Of a DNA stretch of 64,000 nt, positions 52,393 through 60,248 are shown in pieces. Location of the stretch: contig JBMNEO010000003.1 of NCBI GenBank assembly GCA_050948825.1, forward strand, positions 186,001 through 250,000, read 5' to 3'. Within the stretch, counting starts at the first letter, position 1. Every line of letters starts with the position of its first letter. Position numbers and translations under genes: made by a program. The notes beneath the pieces were generated by a model. It had not been told where the DNA came from. It saw nothing but the letters and a program-made list of their open reading frames with translations, and did not search any database. Origin of the DNA: DUQX01 sp050948825. Its GTDB lineage: Bacteria; Bacillota; Dethiobacteria; DTU022; UBA8154.

Positions 52393-52521
52393 TTAGCCCT
52401 TTATAGAAGACTTTTTAGTAAACTTCATGTCAAACGCGGCCTTTTTATCCCCTTCTTTTTTATTCGCGGAGATGCCCTCTAATTCCTGCATCTCCACCAT
52501 ATCAGAACCAGCAATCTTCAT
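52393..52521 (-). CDS. 42-residue protein, unknown
   Basis: M-K-I-A-G-S-D-M-V-E-M-Q, ending K-K-S-S-I-K-G. AGGAG lies about 13 nt before the ATG. The MKIAGSDVxMxS-like start resembles the N-terminus of some clostridial proteins of unknown function, so it may be a remnant. It precedes the M24 peptidase gene by 58 nt. The remainder of the 52344-52741 gap shows nothing. Confidence 0.35.
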   Translation of the reverse strand: MKIAGSDMVEMQELEGISANKKEGDKKAAFDMKFTKKSSIKG

Positions 52522-52741
52522 CTAACTCTAAATTCTCCTATTGCCACGGCTGCAAGACTTCCCCTTTACCATATCGCGGGCAGACCGTGCCGTTCGGAAA
52601 TCCACTCCCCCAGCAAACAAAATGCCAACTTTTTCCATTTCCAAGAAGAGAATGTTTGAAGGCATATTTGTAAAAACTATATAAAGATTTTATTTACGAA
52701 AAGAATACCAACAGGACCGGAAAGGCAGGATTAATTTCTCT

Positions 52742-54415
52742 TTGAATAATAAAAAAGAAGAAGCTAATAATTTACCCAGGGTTGCCTACTTTTGCATGGA
52801 ATACTGCTTGCATGAAAAGCTGCCCATTTATGCCGGAGGGCTGGGAGTACTGGCCGGCGATTACCTCAAAGCGGCTCATGATCTTAATCTGCCTGTAACC
52901 GGTATAGGAATTCTCTGGAGGCAGGACTACACCGAACAATACATCGATGCTGAGGGAAATCCATACGACATTTTCCCCAATTATAACTATGAATTCTTGA
53001 ACGACACGGGAGTTACAGTTACAGTAACCGTAGGCGGCGATGAGGTTGAGCTAAAGATCTGGCATACCGATCAATTCGGCAACGCCCCACTTTACCTGCT
53101 TGATGCCGGAAGGCCGGGGAAAAAGCATGGCAATTTTACAGCAAGGCTTTATTCCGGGGGAAGCGTCGACAGAATTACCCAGGAAATAATCCTGGGTATC
53201 GGGGGCATCAGAGCACTGCGAGCATTGAATATTGATGTTGACCTCTACCATTTTAATGAAGGACACGCTTTATTAGGCGGTTTGGAGTTAATCAGGGAAA
53301 AAATGGAACAGATGAACGTTTCCTTTGAAGAAGCCTGGGAGATGACCCGCCGGCAGGTGGTCTTTACTACGCATACCCCTGTAGAAGCAGGTAATGAAAA
53401 ACATAATTACGACCTGCTCTTCAATCTGAGGGCGAATAACACCTTAAGTTATGAACAACTGGTCAAATTAGGCGGTGATCCTTTCAATATGACTGCGGCA
53501 GCTCTGCGGATATCCTTTATCAGCAACGGTGTATCTAAAATGCACGGCCATACGGCAAAAGAAATGTGGAAGGATATTGATAACAGATCCCCCATTATTT
53601 CAATAACTAACGGTGTTCATGTAAACACCTGGCAAGCAACGGAGATAAAAGAGGCCTATAATCAAGAAAACGGGCTCTGGGAAGCTCATATGAAGCTAAA
53701 AAGGGAATTAATCGACTTTGTCTATCAGAAAACAGGGGCGCAGATGAACCCGGAAGCCCTGCTGGTTGGCTTCGCCCGGCGGGCGGCAGCTTACAAGAGA
53801 ACAGATCTTATTTTTCGAAATACTGCGGTAATCGCACCGGTAATCGAAGAAGGGAAACTGCAGCTGTTGTTCTCCGGTAAAGCACATCCCGACGATGATA
53901 TCGGCAAGAGCATCATAAAGGAACTGGTCCGGATGGACCGTCATTTTAAAGATAGTGTGATCTTCCTGGAAAACTACAATATGAAAATAGCACGCCTGAT
54001 CGTTCAGGGTTGTGATATATGGCTCAATAATCCCTGCCGCCCCCTTGAAGCAAGCGGCACTTCCGGAATGAAAGCAGCTTTAAACGGTGCTCTCAATCTG
54101 AGTGTCCTGGACGGCTGGGTAGGTGAAGGCGTTAAACACGGAATATGCGGCTGGCTGCTGGATGAATACCCCCACATATCCCTTGAACATGCTGATGAGG
54201 ACGAACGGGATCTCACGGCGCTTTACCATATCCTGCTCAATGAAGCGATACCTACTTACTATCAAAACCGTCCCAAATGGATAGAAATGATGCGTGCAAG
54301 TATAAAGATGTCCAGTAATAATTTCTCTTCCAAAAGAATGATCAAGGAATATTACGAAAAAATGTATCAAAAAGCAGTAAACAGTACGCGAGACCAAAAA
54401 AAAGCTCTTTTTTAA
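52742..54415 (+). CDS. glgP: Alpha-glucan phosphorylase (short form, GT35)
   Basis: 557 residues, much shorter than the ~800-residue glycogen phosphorylases but typical of the short alpha-glucan phosphorylase group. It begins with RVAYFCMEYCLHEKLPIYAGGLGVLAGDYLKAA, includes YHFNEGHALLG and VFTTHTPVEAGNEKH, and has the PLP lysine in EASGTSGMKAALNGALNLS. It releases glucose 1-phosphate from glycogen or maltodextrin. A TTG start at 52742 with only a distant AAAGG makes the N-terminus less certain. A terminator follows. Confidence 0.9.
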   Translation: MNNKKEEANNLPRVAYFCMEYCLHEKLPIYAGGLGVLAGDYLKAAHDLNLPVTGIGILWRQDYTEQYIDAEGNPYDIFPNYNYEFLNDTGVTVTVTVGGDEVELKIWHTDQFGNAPLYLLDAGRPGKKHGNFTARLYSGGSVDRITQEIILGIGGIRALRALNIDVDLYHFNEGHALLGGLELIREKMEQMNVSFEEAWEMTRRQVVFTTHTPVEAGNEKHNYDLLFNLRANNTLSYEQLVKLGGDPFNMTAAALRISFISNGVSKMHGHTAKEMWKDIDNRSPIISITNGVHVNTWQATEIKEAYNQENGLWEAHMKLKRELIDFVYQKTGAQMNPEALLVGFARRAAAYKRTDLIFRNTAVIAPVIEEGKLQLLFSGKAHPDDDIGKSIIKELVRMDRHFKDSVIFLENYNMKIARLIVQGCDIWLNNPCRPLEASGTSGMKAALNGALNLSVLDGWVGEGVKHGICGWLLDEYPHISLEHADEDERDLTALYHILLNEAIPTYYQNRPKWIEMMRASIKMSSNNFSSKRMIKEYYEKMYQKAVNSTRDQKKALF

Positions 54416-54449
54416 TTTTACAGGCAGGGAAAATAACAGCGATTAAATG

Positions 54450-54480
54450 ATCCGGTAATAGGAAATACCGGATTTATTTT
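54450..54480 (+). terminator. Terminator of the glucan phosphorylase gene
   Basis: ATCCGGTA (54450-54457) pairs with TACCGGAT (54466-54473), followed by TTTATTTTT. Confidence 0.85.
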
Positions 54481-54661
54481 TGGCTACTTTTGCTTCAGCT
54501 CTCAACATTGTGCCAAGTATAACAGAAAAAATCCTGACAGTAACGTTTTCCCATCTAAAAGTTATTTTAAGGTTTATAGAATTATAGGGGCTTTATCGGG
54601 GATTATGTCAACTCTTCCCCCTAAAGCCCTTCATTCGTAATTATTCATTGTTTAAGCTTGT

Positions 54662-54690
54662 TTGAGCATTACAGGGTTTTTTGTTATACT
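54662..54690 (+). promoter_or_regulatory. Promoter of the riboswitch-controlled hydrolase gene
   Basis: TTGAGC (54662-54667) and TATACT (54685-54690), spacer 17 bp. Transcription would start about 20 nt before the riboswitch. Confidence 0.6.
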
Positions 54691-54715
54691 ACTCCTCAAC
54701 AGAAATAACAAAATA

Positions 54716-54820
54716 ATGCCGAATCCCCATTCGGGGTACGGAGAAACCATTTTTTGGGGTGAACTTAGATTTAAGCAGGGCTTTCCCGGCCCGAACCCGT
54801 CAGCTAACTCCGGAGGCAAA
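54716..54820 (+). ncRNA. Cyclic-di-AMP riboswitch (ydaO/yuaA type)
   Basis: Conserved ydaO blocks occur in order: CCGAATCC (54719-54726), GGAGAAACC (54740-54748), GGGGTGAAC (54756-54764) and CCGAACCCGTCAGCTAAC (54791-54808), with a final GGAGGC. The RNA senses cyclic di-AMP, usually as an off switch, and is known upstream of cell-wall hydrolase and potassium genes. The expression platform is probably the short stretch 54809-54833 with the ribosome site GGGAGG. Confidence 0.88.
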
Positions 54821-54833
54821 GGGAGGAATTTAG

Positions 54834-55409
54834 ATGAAAACGGTTTTAATAACCATTATCTGTCTATCAATGTTGGTATGTCCTGCAATATCTGAAGCAG
54901 TCCTGAATAATCCGGTAAACGAAGATTTAATTATTATTCCGGCCGCGGCATTGCAGGAATACGAAAATAACCGCTCAGCAGGCAGTAACGAAAGAGATAA
55001 GGCTGCGGAAGATAAAAATGCACCTGATGAAAATATTGTGCAGTGCAATCTGCAGGAGGTAGACCTGCTGGCCAGGCTGGTGCACGCTGAAGCAAAAGGT
55101 GAACCTTACAAAGGAAAGGTTGCCGTTGCGGCGACAGTTATCAATAGGGTTGAAAGTTCCGCCTACCCCGATTCAATACGGGAAGTAATCTATCAATACA
55201 ATCATGGCTTCCAGTATTGCCCGGTACGCAATGGGCAGATTAACCTGCCCGCCGACGATATAGCACTAAAAGCGGCAAAAGAAGCCCTGCAGGGGAATGA
55301 TCCAACCGGTGGAGCAGTATCTTTTTATAATCCGGCCAAAGCAACCAACCTCTGGATACGTAACAGACAGTATTGCACTACAATAGGAAACCATATCTTC
55401 GTTAAATAA
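54834..55409 (+). CDS. SleB-type cell-wall hydrolase (Hydrolase_2 family)
   Basis: 191 residues. A signal peptide (VLITIICLSMLVCPAISEA) is followed by an acidic linker and the Hydrolase_2 domain from about residue 75: LLARLVHAEAKGEPYKGKVAVAATVINRV with the catalytic Glu, YNHGFQYCPVRNGQI, and the end YNPAKATNLWIRNRQY. SleB/CwlJ-type enzymes cut muramic-delta-lactam peptidoglycan in germination, but vegetative relatives act on the wall in growth. The c-di-AMP riboswitch upstream suggests the latter, osmotically tuned role. GGGAGG lies 7 nt before the ATG. Confidence 0.92.
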   Translation: MKTVLITIICLSMLVCPAISEAVLNNPVNEDLIIIPAAALQEYENNRSAGSNERDKAAEDKNAPDENIVQCNLQEVDLLARLVHAEAKGEPYKGKVAVAATVINRVESSAYPDSIREVIYQYNHGFQYCPVRNGQINLPADDIALKAAKEALQGNDPTGGAVSFYNPAKATNLWIRNRQYCTTIGNHIFVK

Positions 55410-55467
55410 AGCCGTTAAATACGGCTTTATTTTTTATAAAAAAAAACAGGAGGTTTTTCTCCTGTTT
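55408..55467 (+). terminator. Terminator(s) of the SleB-type gene
   Basis: AAAGCCGT (55408-55415) pairs with ACGGCTTT (55421-55428), followed by ATTTTTT. A second hairpin AAACAGGAG/CTCCTGTTT (55444-55467) lies right after it. Confidence 0.85.
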
Positions 55468-55679
55468 AAAATATTTGTAGGAGGTTAGGTTTTAACTGTT
55501 TCACTATTTTAATAATTCTATATAGTTTTATAAATCCCTGCTTGTTATCTTAAAAATATAAAAAAATTTTTAATTATTTTTTTATTCTTGCTTACACTTT
55601 ATCCGTCCTTATTACCATTATTTTCCTTAAAAAAATACTAATAATTTATAGTATACTGGATAAAATAAAGACGTAATAA

Positions 55680-56097
55680 GGGTCCGCAATGGCCGAGCGA
55701 AGGTTGCTGTAAGGTCAAAAGGCTTTACAGTAACCGGCCAAAGGTTGGTATCGGGTCAAAAAGGCTCGATGCCAGCCGGAGGGAAGATTGTGTTATGTTC
55801 TGAATTGGTTCCAGGATGGTCAAGGAAGATCATCCTGGGGCCATCAAGGATATAACACAGTCGAGCTAAGATCAGTATGAGTTCCCATAAAAAATTAAAA
55901 AATTTTGTGTAGCTTTAAACAAAATTGAGGTCGCTGACGGTTGGAAGATCGTCAGTGGCTTCAGAGGGGATTTATACTGGTCGAGCCAAGGTTGCATCAG
56001 GCTCAAAAAAATGGTCTGTTAAGGTCAAAGGATCTTAACAGGCTATTAAAAGGGTGTGATGCAGCCGGAAACGAAGGTCATTGTGGGTTCTTTTTTT
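55680..56097 (+). ncRNA. Large structured non-coding RNA, unidentified class (~418 nt)
   Basis: The ends pair: 55680-55694 with 56076-56090 in 15 consecutive pairs (10 Watson-Crick, 5 G-U), and seven Ts follow at 56091-56097. Inside are hairpin 1 (55702-55735), hairpin 2 (55743-55777), hairpin 3 (55807-55842) within an outer stem (55789-55796 with 55852-55859), hairpin 4 (55930-55959), and hairpin 5 (56016-56041) within a 10-bp outer stem (55990-55999 with 56057-56066). Loops repeat a theme: GTCAAAAGG, GTCAAAAAGG, GTCAAGGAAGAT, GTTGGAAGAT and GTCAAAGGAT. CGAGCNAAGRT occurs three times before stems. No coding frame fits. Possible -10 boxes TATACT (55652) or TAAAAT (55661) lie upstream, without a clear -35. 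It is not recognisable as RNase P, tmRNA, 6S or a T-box. Confidence 0.82.
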
Positions 56098-56193
56098 ATT
56101 TTACGAATTTTTTTGATGTACATTATTATATATTCTCATTTCTTATCCCTTTGTGTTATAATTTTATTAGATTTTAAAAGGGGAGTGGGATAT

Positions 56194-56607
56194 ATGAATC
56201 GGGTAGAGAGCGTTCTTGCAGCCCGGGCAGCTTTGCAGCTCGCCCTGAGCCCCGGCAGGGAAGCGGAGAAAAAGCTTAAGGAGAAATATCTTGGAGAAGG
56301 AATCAGAGCAACAGCTGTAGATTACGGTGGTGAATTTATAAATTCTCTGCAAAAAGTTTTGGAAAGAGCCGTCGTTGCGGCTAAAAGAGAAGGGATCGTC
56401 GACGAGACACATTTGGGCGAAGGGGCTGTAGCGGGAGCTGCCAGGGAAGCACTTTCCCAGGTAATGCCGAAAGCCATCGGGTTGAACGTCGGGGGCAAAG
56501 TGGGCATTGCAAGAAAAGGCGATAATGTTGCAGTGGCAATATTTTTTGCCATAGGTCTCCTTCATTTAAACGAAGTATGCGTTGGTCTTGGTCACCGGGC
56601 AATATAA
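56194..56607 (+). CDS. hutP: HutP-family RNA-binding protein
   Basis: 137 residues. The HutP fold is clear: VLAARAALQLALSPGREAEK at the start, DETHLGEGAVAGAAREALSQVMP in the middle and HLNEVCVGLGHRAI at the end. In Bacillus subtilis HutP is a hexameric, histidine- and Mg-dependent antiterminator that binds NAG-triplet RNA in the hut leader. No hut genes are seen here, so the target differs or lies elsewhere. GGGGAGTGGG lies upstream of the ATG at 56194; a longer frame to 56056 reads into the structured RNA. The RNA ends 97 nt upstream and is an obvious candidate ligand, by position only. Confidence 0.88.
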   Translation: MNRVESVLAARAALQLALSPGREAEKKLKEKYLGEGIRATAVDYGGEFINSLQKVLERAVVAAKREGIVDETHLGEGAVAGAAREALSQVMPKAIGLNVGGKVGIARKGDNVAVAIFFAIGLLHLNEVCVGLGHRAI

Positions 56608-56676
56608 AATTTTTCGGCTATTTTGGTCTGGATATTGTTGATATTGTTGTTGCAAACTGATTGCACCTAAACCCGA

Positions 56677-56859
56677 TTATTGCTTTTCTTCCCTTAATCT
56701 TTTAGCTATATAACCTCCAATTTTTCCAGTTTCTCTTGACGTAAGATTAGCCCAACCACTTTTGGCAATATTATCATTCAATCCCAGTTCGCTTGCAATC
56801 TCTTCTTTTAATTTCATTGTCAATTGTTTCTTCTTTTTCTTGTACTTATCATTGGACAT
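56677..56859 (-). CDS. Small acid-soluble spore protein, alpha/beta type
   Basis: 60 residues: a Lys-rich start, then LKEEIASELGLNDNIAKSGWANLTSRETGKIGGYIAKRLREEK, which has the GPR-cleavage-like region and the GWANLTSRETGKIGG signature in order. These proteins coat DNA in spores. Its ATG overlaps the stop of the ThiF-family gene by one base, an unusual operon partner for a spore gene. It is strong evidence for a spore former. Confidence 0.88.
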   Translation of the reverse strand: MSNDKYKKKKKQLTMKLKEEIASELGLNDNIAKSGWANLTSRETGKIGGYIAKRLREEKQ

Positions 56860-57728
56860 TAATCATCATTCCTTACAAGCTTAATTACCTCCGTACTGCC
56901 GTGTAGTGTATCAATGAATAACAAACGGTTGCGCAATAGCTCCTTAATGTTTAAAAGTATTTTAATGGCCTCCTGAACCTGCCAGGCAGAAACAAGAGCA
57001 GGCGTCGCAGAGGGATTACCCAGTTCTCTTTCTATACCCTTATCCTTTCCAATTTCATAAGATTTATAAATAGCTTTGAAGCCGGGGTCGCCAGGGAATA
57101 TCGTTGACAGCTGTCCGTAAAACTGTACAATAGCCCCGTGTACCAGCGGGATACCCAATTCCCGACAGGCTTCCTGCAGTAAAAAACGAGTCTGCAGGTT
57201 GTCCAGGCAGTCAAGAGCTACATGGCAGCCCCGGAGCATGCCGCAAATGTTTTCCCTATCCGCCATCTCTTTAAAGGGTACTGTCTCTACAACGGCATTT
57301 ACCTGTTTGATCCTCTTCCGGGCAGCTTCTGCTTTACTTTCCCCGATGTTTTCTTCTGTAGCAAGAACCTGGCGGTTTAAATTACTCTCACTGATCGTAT
57401 CCCCGTCGATGAGGATAAGCGTTCCTACTCCCATCCGTGCCAGCAGTTCTGAAGCAAGGCCGCCCAAGCCGCCCAGACCTACTACCGCTGCCCGGGATTT
57501 TAATAAGCGAATCTGGCCTTCAACCCCTCCGACGGTACCCAGGCTCCGCTCATAGCGTTCGGGAATAATGCCATTACTCATAGCAGCAAGTTCTACATCT
57601 TTTAATGTGCAAGAAAGCTGCGATACCACAAGCTGCGCATTATTACAAGATAATTTCGAGTATACTATGCCTGCAGGCGAAATAGTTTCTTCAGCATACG
57701 ATTTTACAATATCATCCAGCCCCTGCAT
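56859..57728 (-). CDS. ThiF/MoeB/HesA-family adenylyltransferase
   Basis: About 289 residues. ATP-binding AAVVGLGGLGGLASELLARMGVG, then LIDGDTISESNLNRQVL and VALDCLDNLQTRFLL, LVHGAIVQFYGQLSTIFPG match E1-like enzymes that activate ThiS/MoaD-type carboxy-termini. The usual C-terminal CxxC zinc pairs of MoeB are missing, which is the ThiF-like or HesA-like pattern. The N-terminal ~70 residues form an extra segment. The ATG at 57728 has GGGAG upstream. It lies between the sirtuin and spore protein genes. The sulfur carrier partner is not in view. Confidence 0.85.
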   Translation of the reverse strand: MQGLDDIVKSYAEETISPAGIVYSKLSCNNAQLVVSQLSCTLKDVELAAMSNGIIPERYERSLGTVGGVEGQIRLLKSRAAVVGLGGLGGLASELLARMGVGTLILIDGDTISESNLNRQVLATEENIGESKAEAARKRIKQVNAVVETVPFKEMADRENICGMLRGCHVALDCLDNLQTRFLLQEACRELGIPLVHGAIVQFYGQLSTIFPGDPGFKAIYKSYEIGKDKGIERELGNPSATPALVSAWQVQEAIKILLNIKELLRNRLLFIDTLHGSTEVIKLVRNDD

Positions 57729-57760
57729 AAAACATACTGCTCCCTTCAACAATCAAAACC

Positions 57761-58516
57761 TCAGCCGTTTAACCATTGATCAATTAACGGCAAGATTTCT
57801 TCTGCTTTTCCCTGCAAAAAAACATCGGTTACCGAAGAAGTAAGGTACGAACGCTCGGGATTCACCTCGATAATCCGGGCGCCATTTTTTTTAGCTAAAA
57901 AGGGCAGGCCCGCCGCAGGCTGAACCATCCCCGATGTACCTATCACCAGCATTACCCGGCACTGCTGTGCTTCAACGTGTGCCTGCAGCAACGCCGCTTT
58001 TGGTATGGGCTCCCCGAAAAAAACAGCATCAGGTTTCAACACTCCCCCGCATGCCGGGCAATAAGGAGGAAGTTTGCTCAAATCTATCTCGCTGGAAGGG
58101 AAAAGAGAGGAACAGCTCAGGCAGATCAGCCTGGTGGTATTCCCATGATATTCAATCACCGTTTTGTTGCCCGCTTTCTGATGTAAACCATCGATATTTT
58201 GAGTAATAACACTGCTGATAAAGCCCTTTTTCTCCATTCTGGCCAGGGATAAATGCGCGGAATTGGGCAGTGCCTTCTCCACCACCTCCAGAACCTCTTT
58301 CAGCATAACCCAGGAGGACCGGGGATTTCTCCTGAAATTTTCAATATTGGCAACTTCTTCTGGATCGTATTTCTCCCATAGCCCTCCCGGTCCTCGGAAA
58401 GGACTGATACCACTTGCCACAGAAATACCCGCACCAGTCAGCACAACAACCTTTTTGGGGGCAAACTCTCGCAGAATGCCTTCCGGATCAATATGGTATC
58501 TTCCAGGGGGATTCAT
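57761..58516 (-). CDS. cobB: NAD-dependent protein deacylase (sirtuin)
   Basis: 251 residues. NAD-binding VVLTGAGISVASGISPFRG, catalytic His in TQNIDGLHQKAG, two zinc cysteine pairs (LICLSC and YCPACGG), FGEPIPKAAL and the final VIGTSGMVQPAAGLP region. It removes acetyl or acyl groups from lysines with NAD in the cytoplasm. AAAGGAGA lies 8 nt before the ATG. It precedes the ThiF-family gene by 32 nt. Confidence 0.94.
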   Translation of the reverse strand: MNPPGRYHIDPEGILREFAPKKVVVLTGAGISVASGISPFRGPGGLWEKYDPEEVANIENFRRNPRSSWVMLKEVLEVVEKALPNSAHLSLARMEKKGFISSVITQNIDGLHQKAGNKTVIEYHGNTTRLICLSCSSLFPSSEIDLSKLPPYCPACGGVLKPDAVFFGEPIPKAALLQAHVEAQQCRVMLVIGTSGMVQPAAGLPFLAKKNGARIIEVNPERSYLTSSVTDVFLQGKAEEILPLIDQWLNG

Positions 58517-58551
58517 TCTCTAGTCTCCTTTTGCCATATTTCAAAACGCTT

Positions 58552-58920
58552 TTAAGAGGAGGTAGTTGAAGGTTCTGAATCTATTACCGCTGCTTTTCCC
58601 CAGAGACGCTCTAAATTATAAAAAGAACGCTCTTCGGCAATAAAGATATGAATAACAAGAACGCCATAATCCATTAAAATCCAGCTGGCGTCCCTGTAAC
58701 CTTCAACTCTCAGCAAGCTGTAGCTTTCTTCTCCAGAAAGGTTCTCCAGCAGATGATCGCAAAGTGCCCTCGTTTGTATTTTTGAAGTCCCATTACAAAT
58801 AATGAAATAATCGGCGATAAGGGAAACGTTGGCGAGATCCAGAAGTATTATATCCACTGCTTTTTTTTCATTCAACAAACGAACTGCCTCGAGGGCAAAT
58901 TCCTTTGCATTTAAAGCCAA
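58552..58920 (-). CDS. rsfS: Ribosome silencing factor RsfS
   Basis: 122 residues of the RsfS/YbeB/Iojap family (AVRLLNEKKAVDIILLDLANVSLIADYFIICNGTS; RVEGYRDASWILMDYGVLVIHIFIAEERSFYNLERLWG). It binds ribosomal protein L14 and blocks subunit joining in starvation. A TTG start with GAGGAGGA upstream; no in-frame ATG fits better. It follows the LCP gene in the yqeK-LCP-rsfS order common in Clostridia. Confidence 0.93.
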   Translation of the reverse strand: MALNAKEFALEAVRLLNEKKAVDIILLDLANVSLIADYFIICNGTSKIQTRALCDHLLENLSGEESYSLLRVEGYRDASWILMDYGVLVIHIFIAEERSFYNLERLWGKAAVIDSEPSTTSS

Positions 58921-58962
58921 GCCATCTCCTCCTCACTTTTTACACCTTTACCGTTAATTCGT

Positions 58963-60243
58963 TCATAAAGAAAAATTCTGCCCAATAATCACCGTTACCA
59001 TTGCGGGGCATTCCCCTAATGGTTCCTTAAAAAACTCCGCACCGGGAATAAGGATTGCCACCTCTTTGGCAGGTTCGATATCCTCCAGGCGGGATATTAC
59101 ATGACTGCGCTGGTATTCAAAATTATCGGCATTGTCTATTCTTACTACCTGGAAACCCTCATCTTCAAGCAACTGTCCTACCTGGGCGGCAACTCCGGAA
59201 ACCCCACTTCCATTGAGCACCTCAACCGTAATAAGTTCTCGCGGCAGGATAAATCCCTTTCCCAGATTTCCTATCATTGAAGCAATCTGCGACCGGTTTG
59301 GCTCAAAGAACAACTCCCCGTCAAAATCCCGCCATGAGCCGGGGAGCTCGAAGATCATGCTTTGAGGATCAAGGAGCGGGCTAAAAATCGCATAATTGTC
59401 CTGCAGCTCTTTCCAGGAAAAATCAGTATCAATATATGGCGATGTTTCCCTCACCAGGGAAGAAATCCCTAAAAAACCCTTATTTTCTCCAAGAATAGAA
59501 ATAAATTCGCTGATTGTCTCTGCCCTCCGCAGCGCTCGTGCAAGGGGTTCTTCATCTTCGTCTTCTCTTAAAAAATAATCGAGGTAATCCTGCCCGTTTA
59601 AATCATAGCCCTGGTAGGAAATTCCTCCTTTATAATCAACAAGCCGGGCAATACCATTATATTTAATTTCTATGAAATGATGAACAGGAACATTCAAAAA
59701 ACGGGAAACTTGTTTGATTAGCAATTCCCCGCCCCCTTCATTATAAAAATGGCTGGGGGTATAAACAGGAAGAATGGGGTCCTCTTCGAAAGCTTCCCCC
59801 TTAGATAACGCGCTTTTGGAGGCTTCCTCCCCAGCGCCTCCGCTTTCGGATAGCGCACTTTCTGGAGCTTCCTCTTTTGACGTGGCCCCGTATGGCGCTT
59901 CGTTTTCTTCCAGGCGGTGCATCAAGACTTTTCCGGGAATAAATACTATATTACAGGATGGCTCGTCCGGGGGGTAATTAAGGAAAAACATTTCTTCAAT
60001 GCCCGCCTCCCCGTTATTTTCAACAAGCCCGTACAGAAGATAATTGGTGCCCTTACTCTGCGAAGCGCTCCGTAAATTTACCGCCCATGCGGATTTGTTT
60101 TGAAAATCCTGAAATGAGCGCACATACCGCGTACCCAGGGATACCACGATCAGAAAAAGAATAAAAATAAGTATAAAAAAAAGCCTCTTTTTATGCCATC
60201 CCTTTTTGCCTGATAGTCTTTGTTTTCTTGCGCTGGGTCTCAT
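58963..60243 (-). CDS. LytR-CpsA-Psr (LCP) family protein with LytR C-terminal domain
   Basis: 426 residues. A basic N-terminus, one membrane helix (RLFFILIFILFLIVVSLGTRYV) and an LCP-like domain (GGELLIKQVSRFLNVPVHHFIEIKYNGIARLVDYKGGI) are followed by a LytR_C domain (ITVEVLNGSGVSGVAAQVGQLLEDEGF). LCP enzymes attach polymers to peptidoglycan. An imperfect internal repeat (ESALSESGGAGEEASKSALS, about residues 128-150) interrupts the LCP domain. Some catalytic Arg residues of classical LCP proteins are not obvious, so activity is uncertain. It stands between yqeK and rsfS. Confidence 0.83.
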   Translation of the reverse strand: MRPSARKQRLSGKKGWHKKRLFFILIFILFLIVVSLGTRYVRSFQDFQNKSAWAVNLRSASQSKGTNYLLYGLVENNGEAGIEEMFFLNYPPDEPSCNIVFIPGKVLMHRLEENEAPYGATSKEEAPESALSESGGAGEEASKSALSKGEAFEEDPILPVYTPSHFYNEGGGELLIKQVSRFLNVPVHHFIEIKYNGIARLVDYKGGISYQGYDLNGQDYLDYFLREDEDEEPLARALRRAETISEFISILGENKGFLGISSLVRETSPYIDTDFSWKELQDNYAIFSPLLDPQSMIFELPGSWRDFDGELFFEPNRSQIASMIGNLGKGFILPRELITVEVLNGSGVSGVAAQVGQLLEDEGFQVVRIDNADNFEYQRSHVISRLEDIEPAKEVAILIPGAEFFKEPLGECPAMVTVIIGQNFSL

Positions 60244-60248
60244 GACTC

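Noticed and set aside
55680..56097. RNase P RNA, tmRNA or 6S RNA
   Set aside because: Length and paired ends fit RNase P, but the conserved GAGGAAAGTCC and ACAGAA boxes are missing. There is no tag frame or ACCA end for tmRNA, and no single long rod as in 6S.
55680..56097. CRISPR array
   Set aside because: The repeated pieces are short loop motifs in unequal stems, not identical direct repeats with unique spacers. No cas genes are present, and no CRISPR was seen elsewhere.
56056..56193. 46-codon N-terminal extension of HutP
   Set aside because: It would be encoded inside the structured RNA and its terminator; the ATG at 56194 has a good ribosome site.
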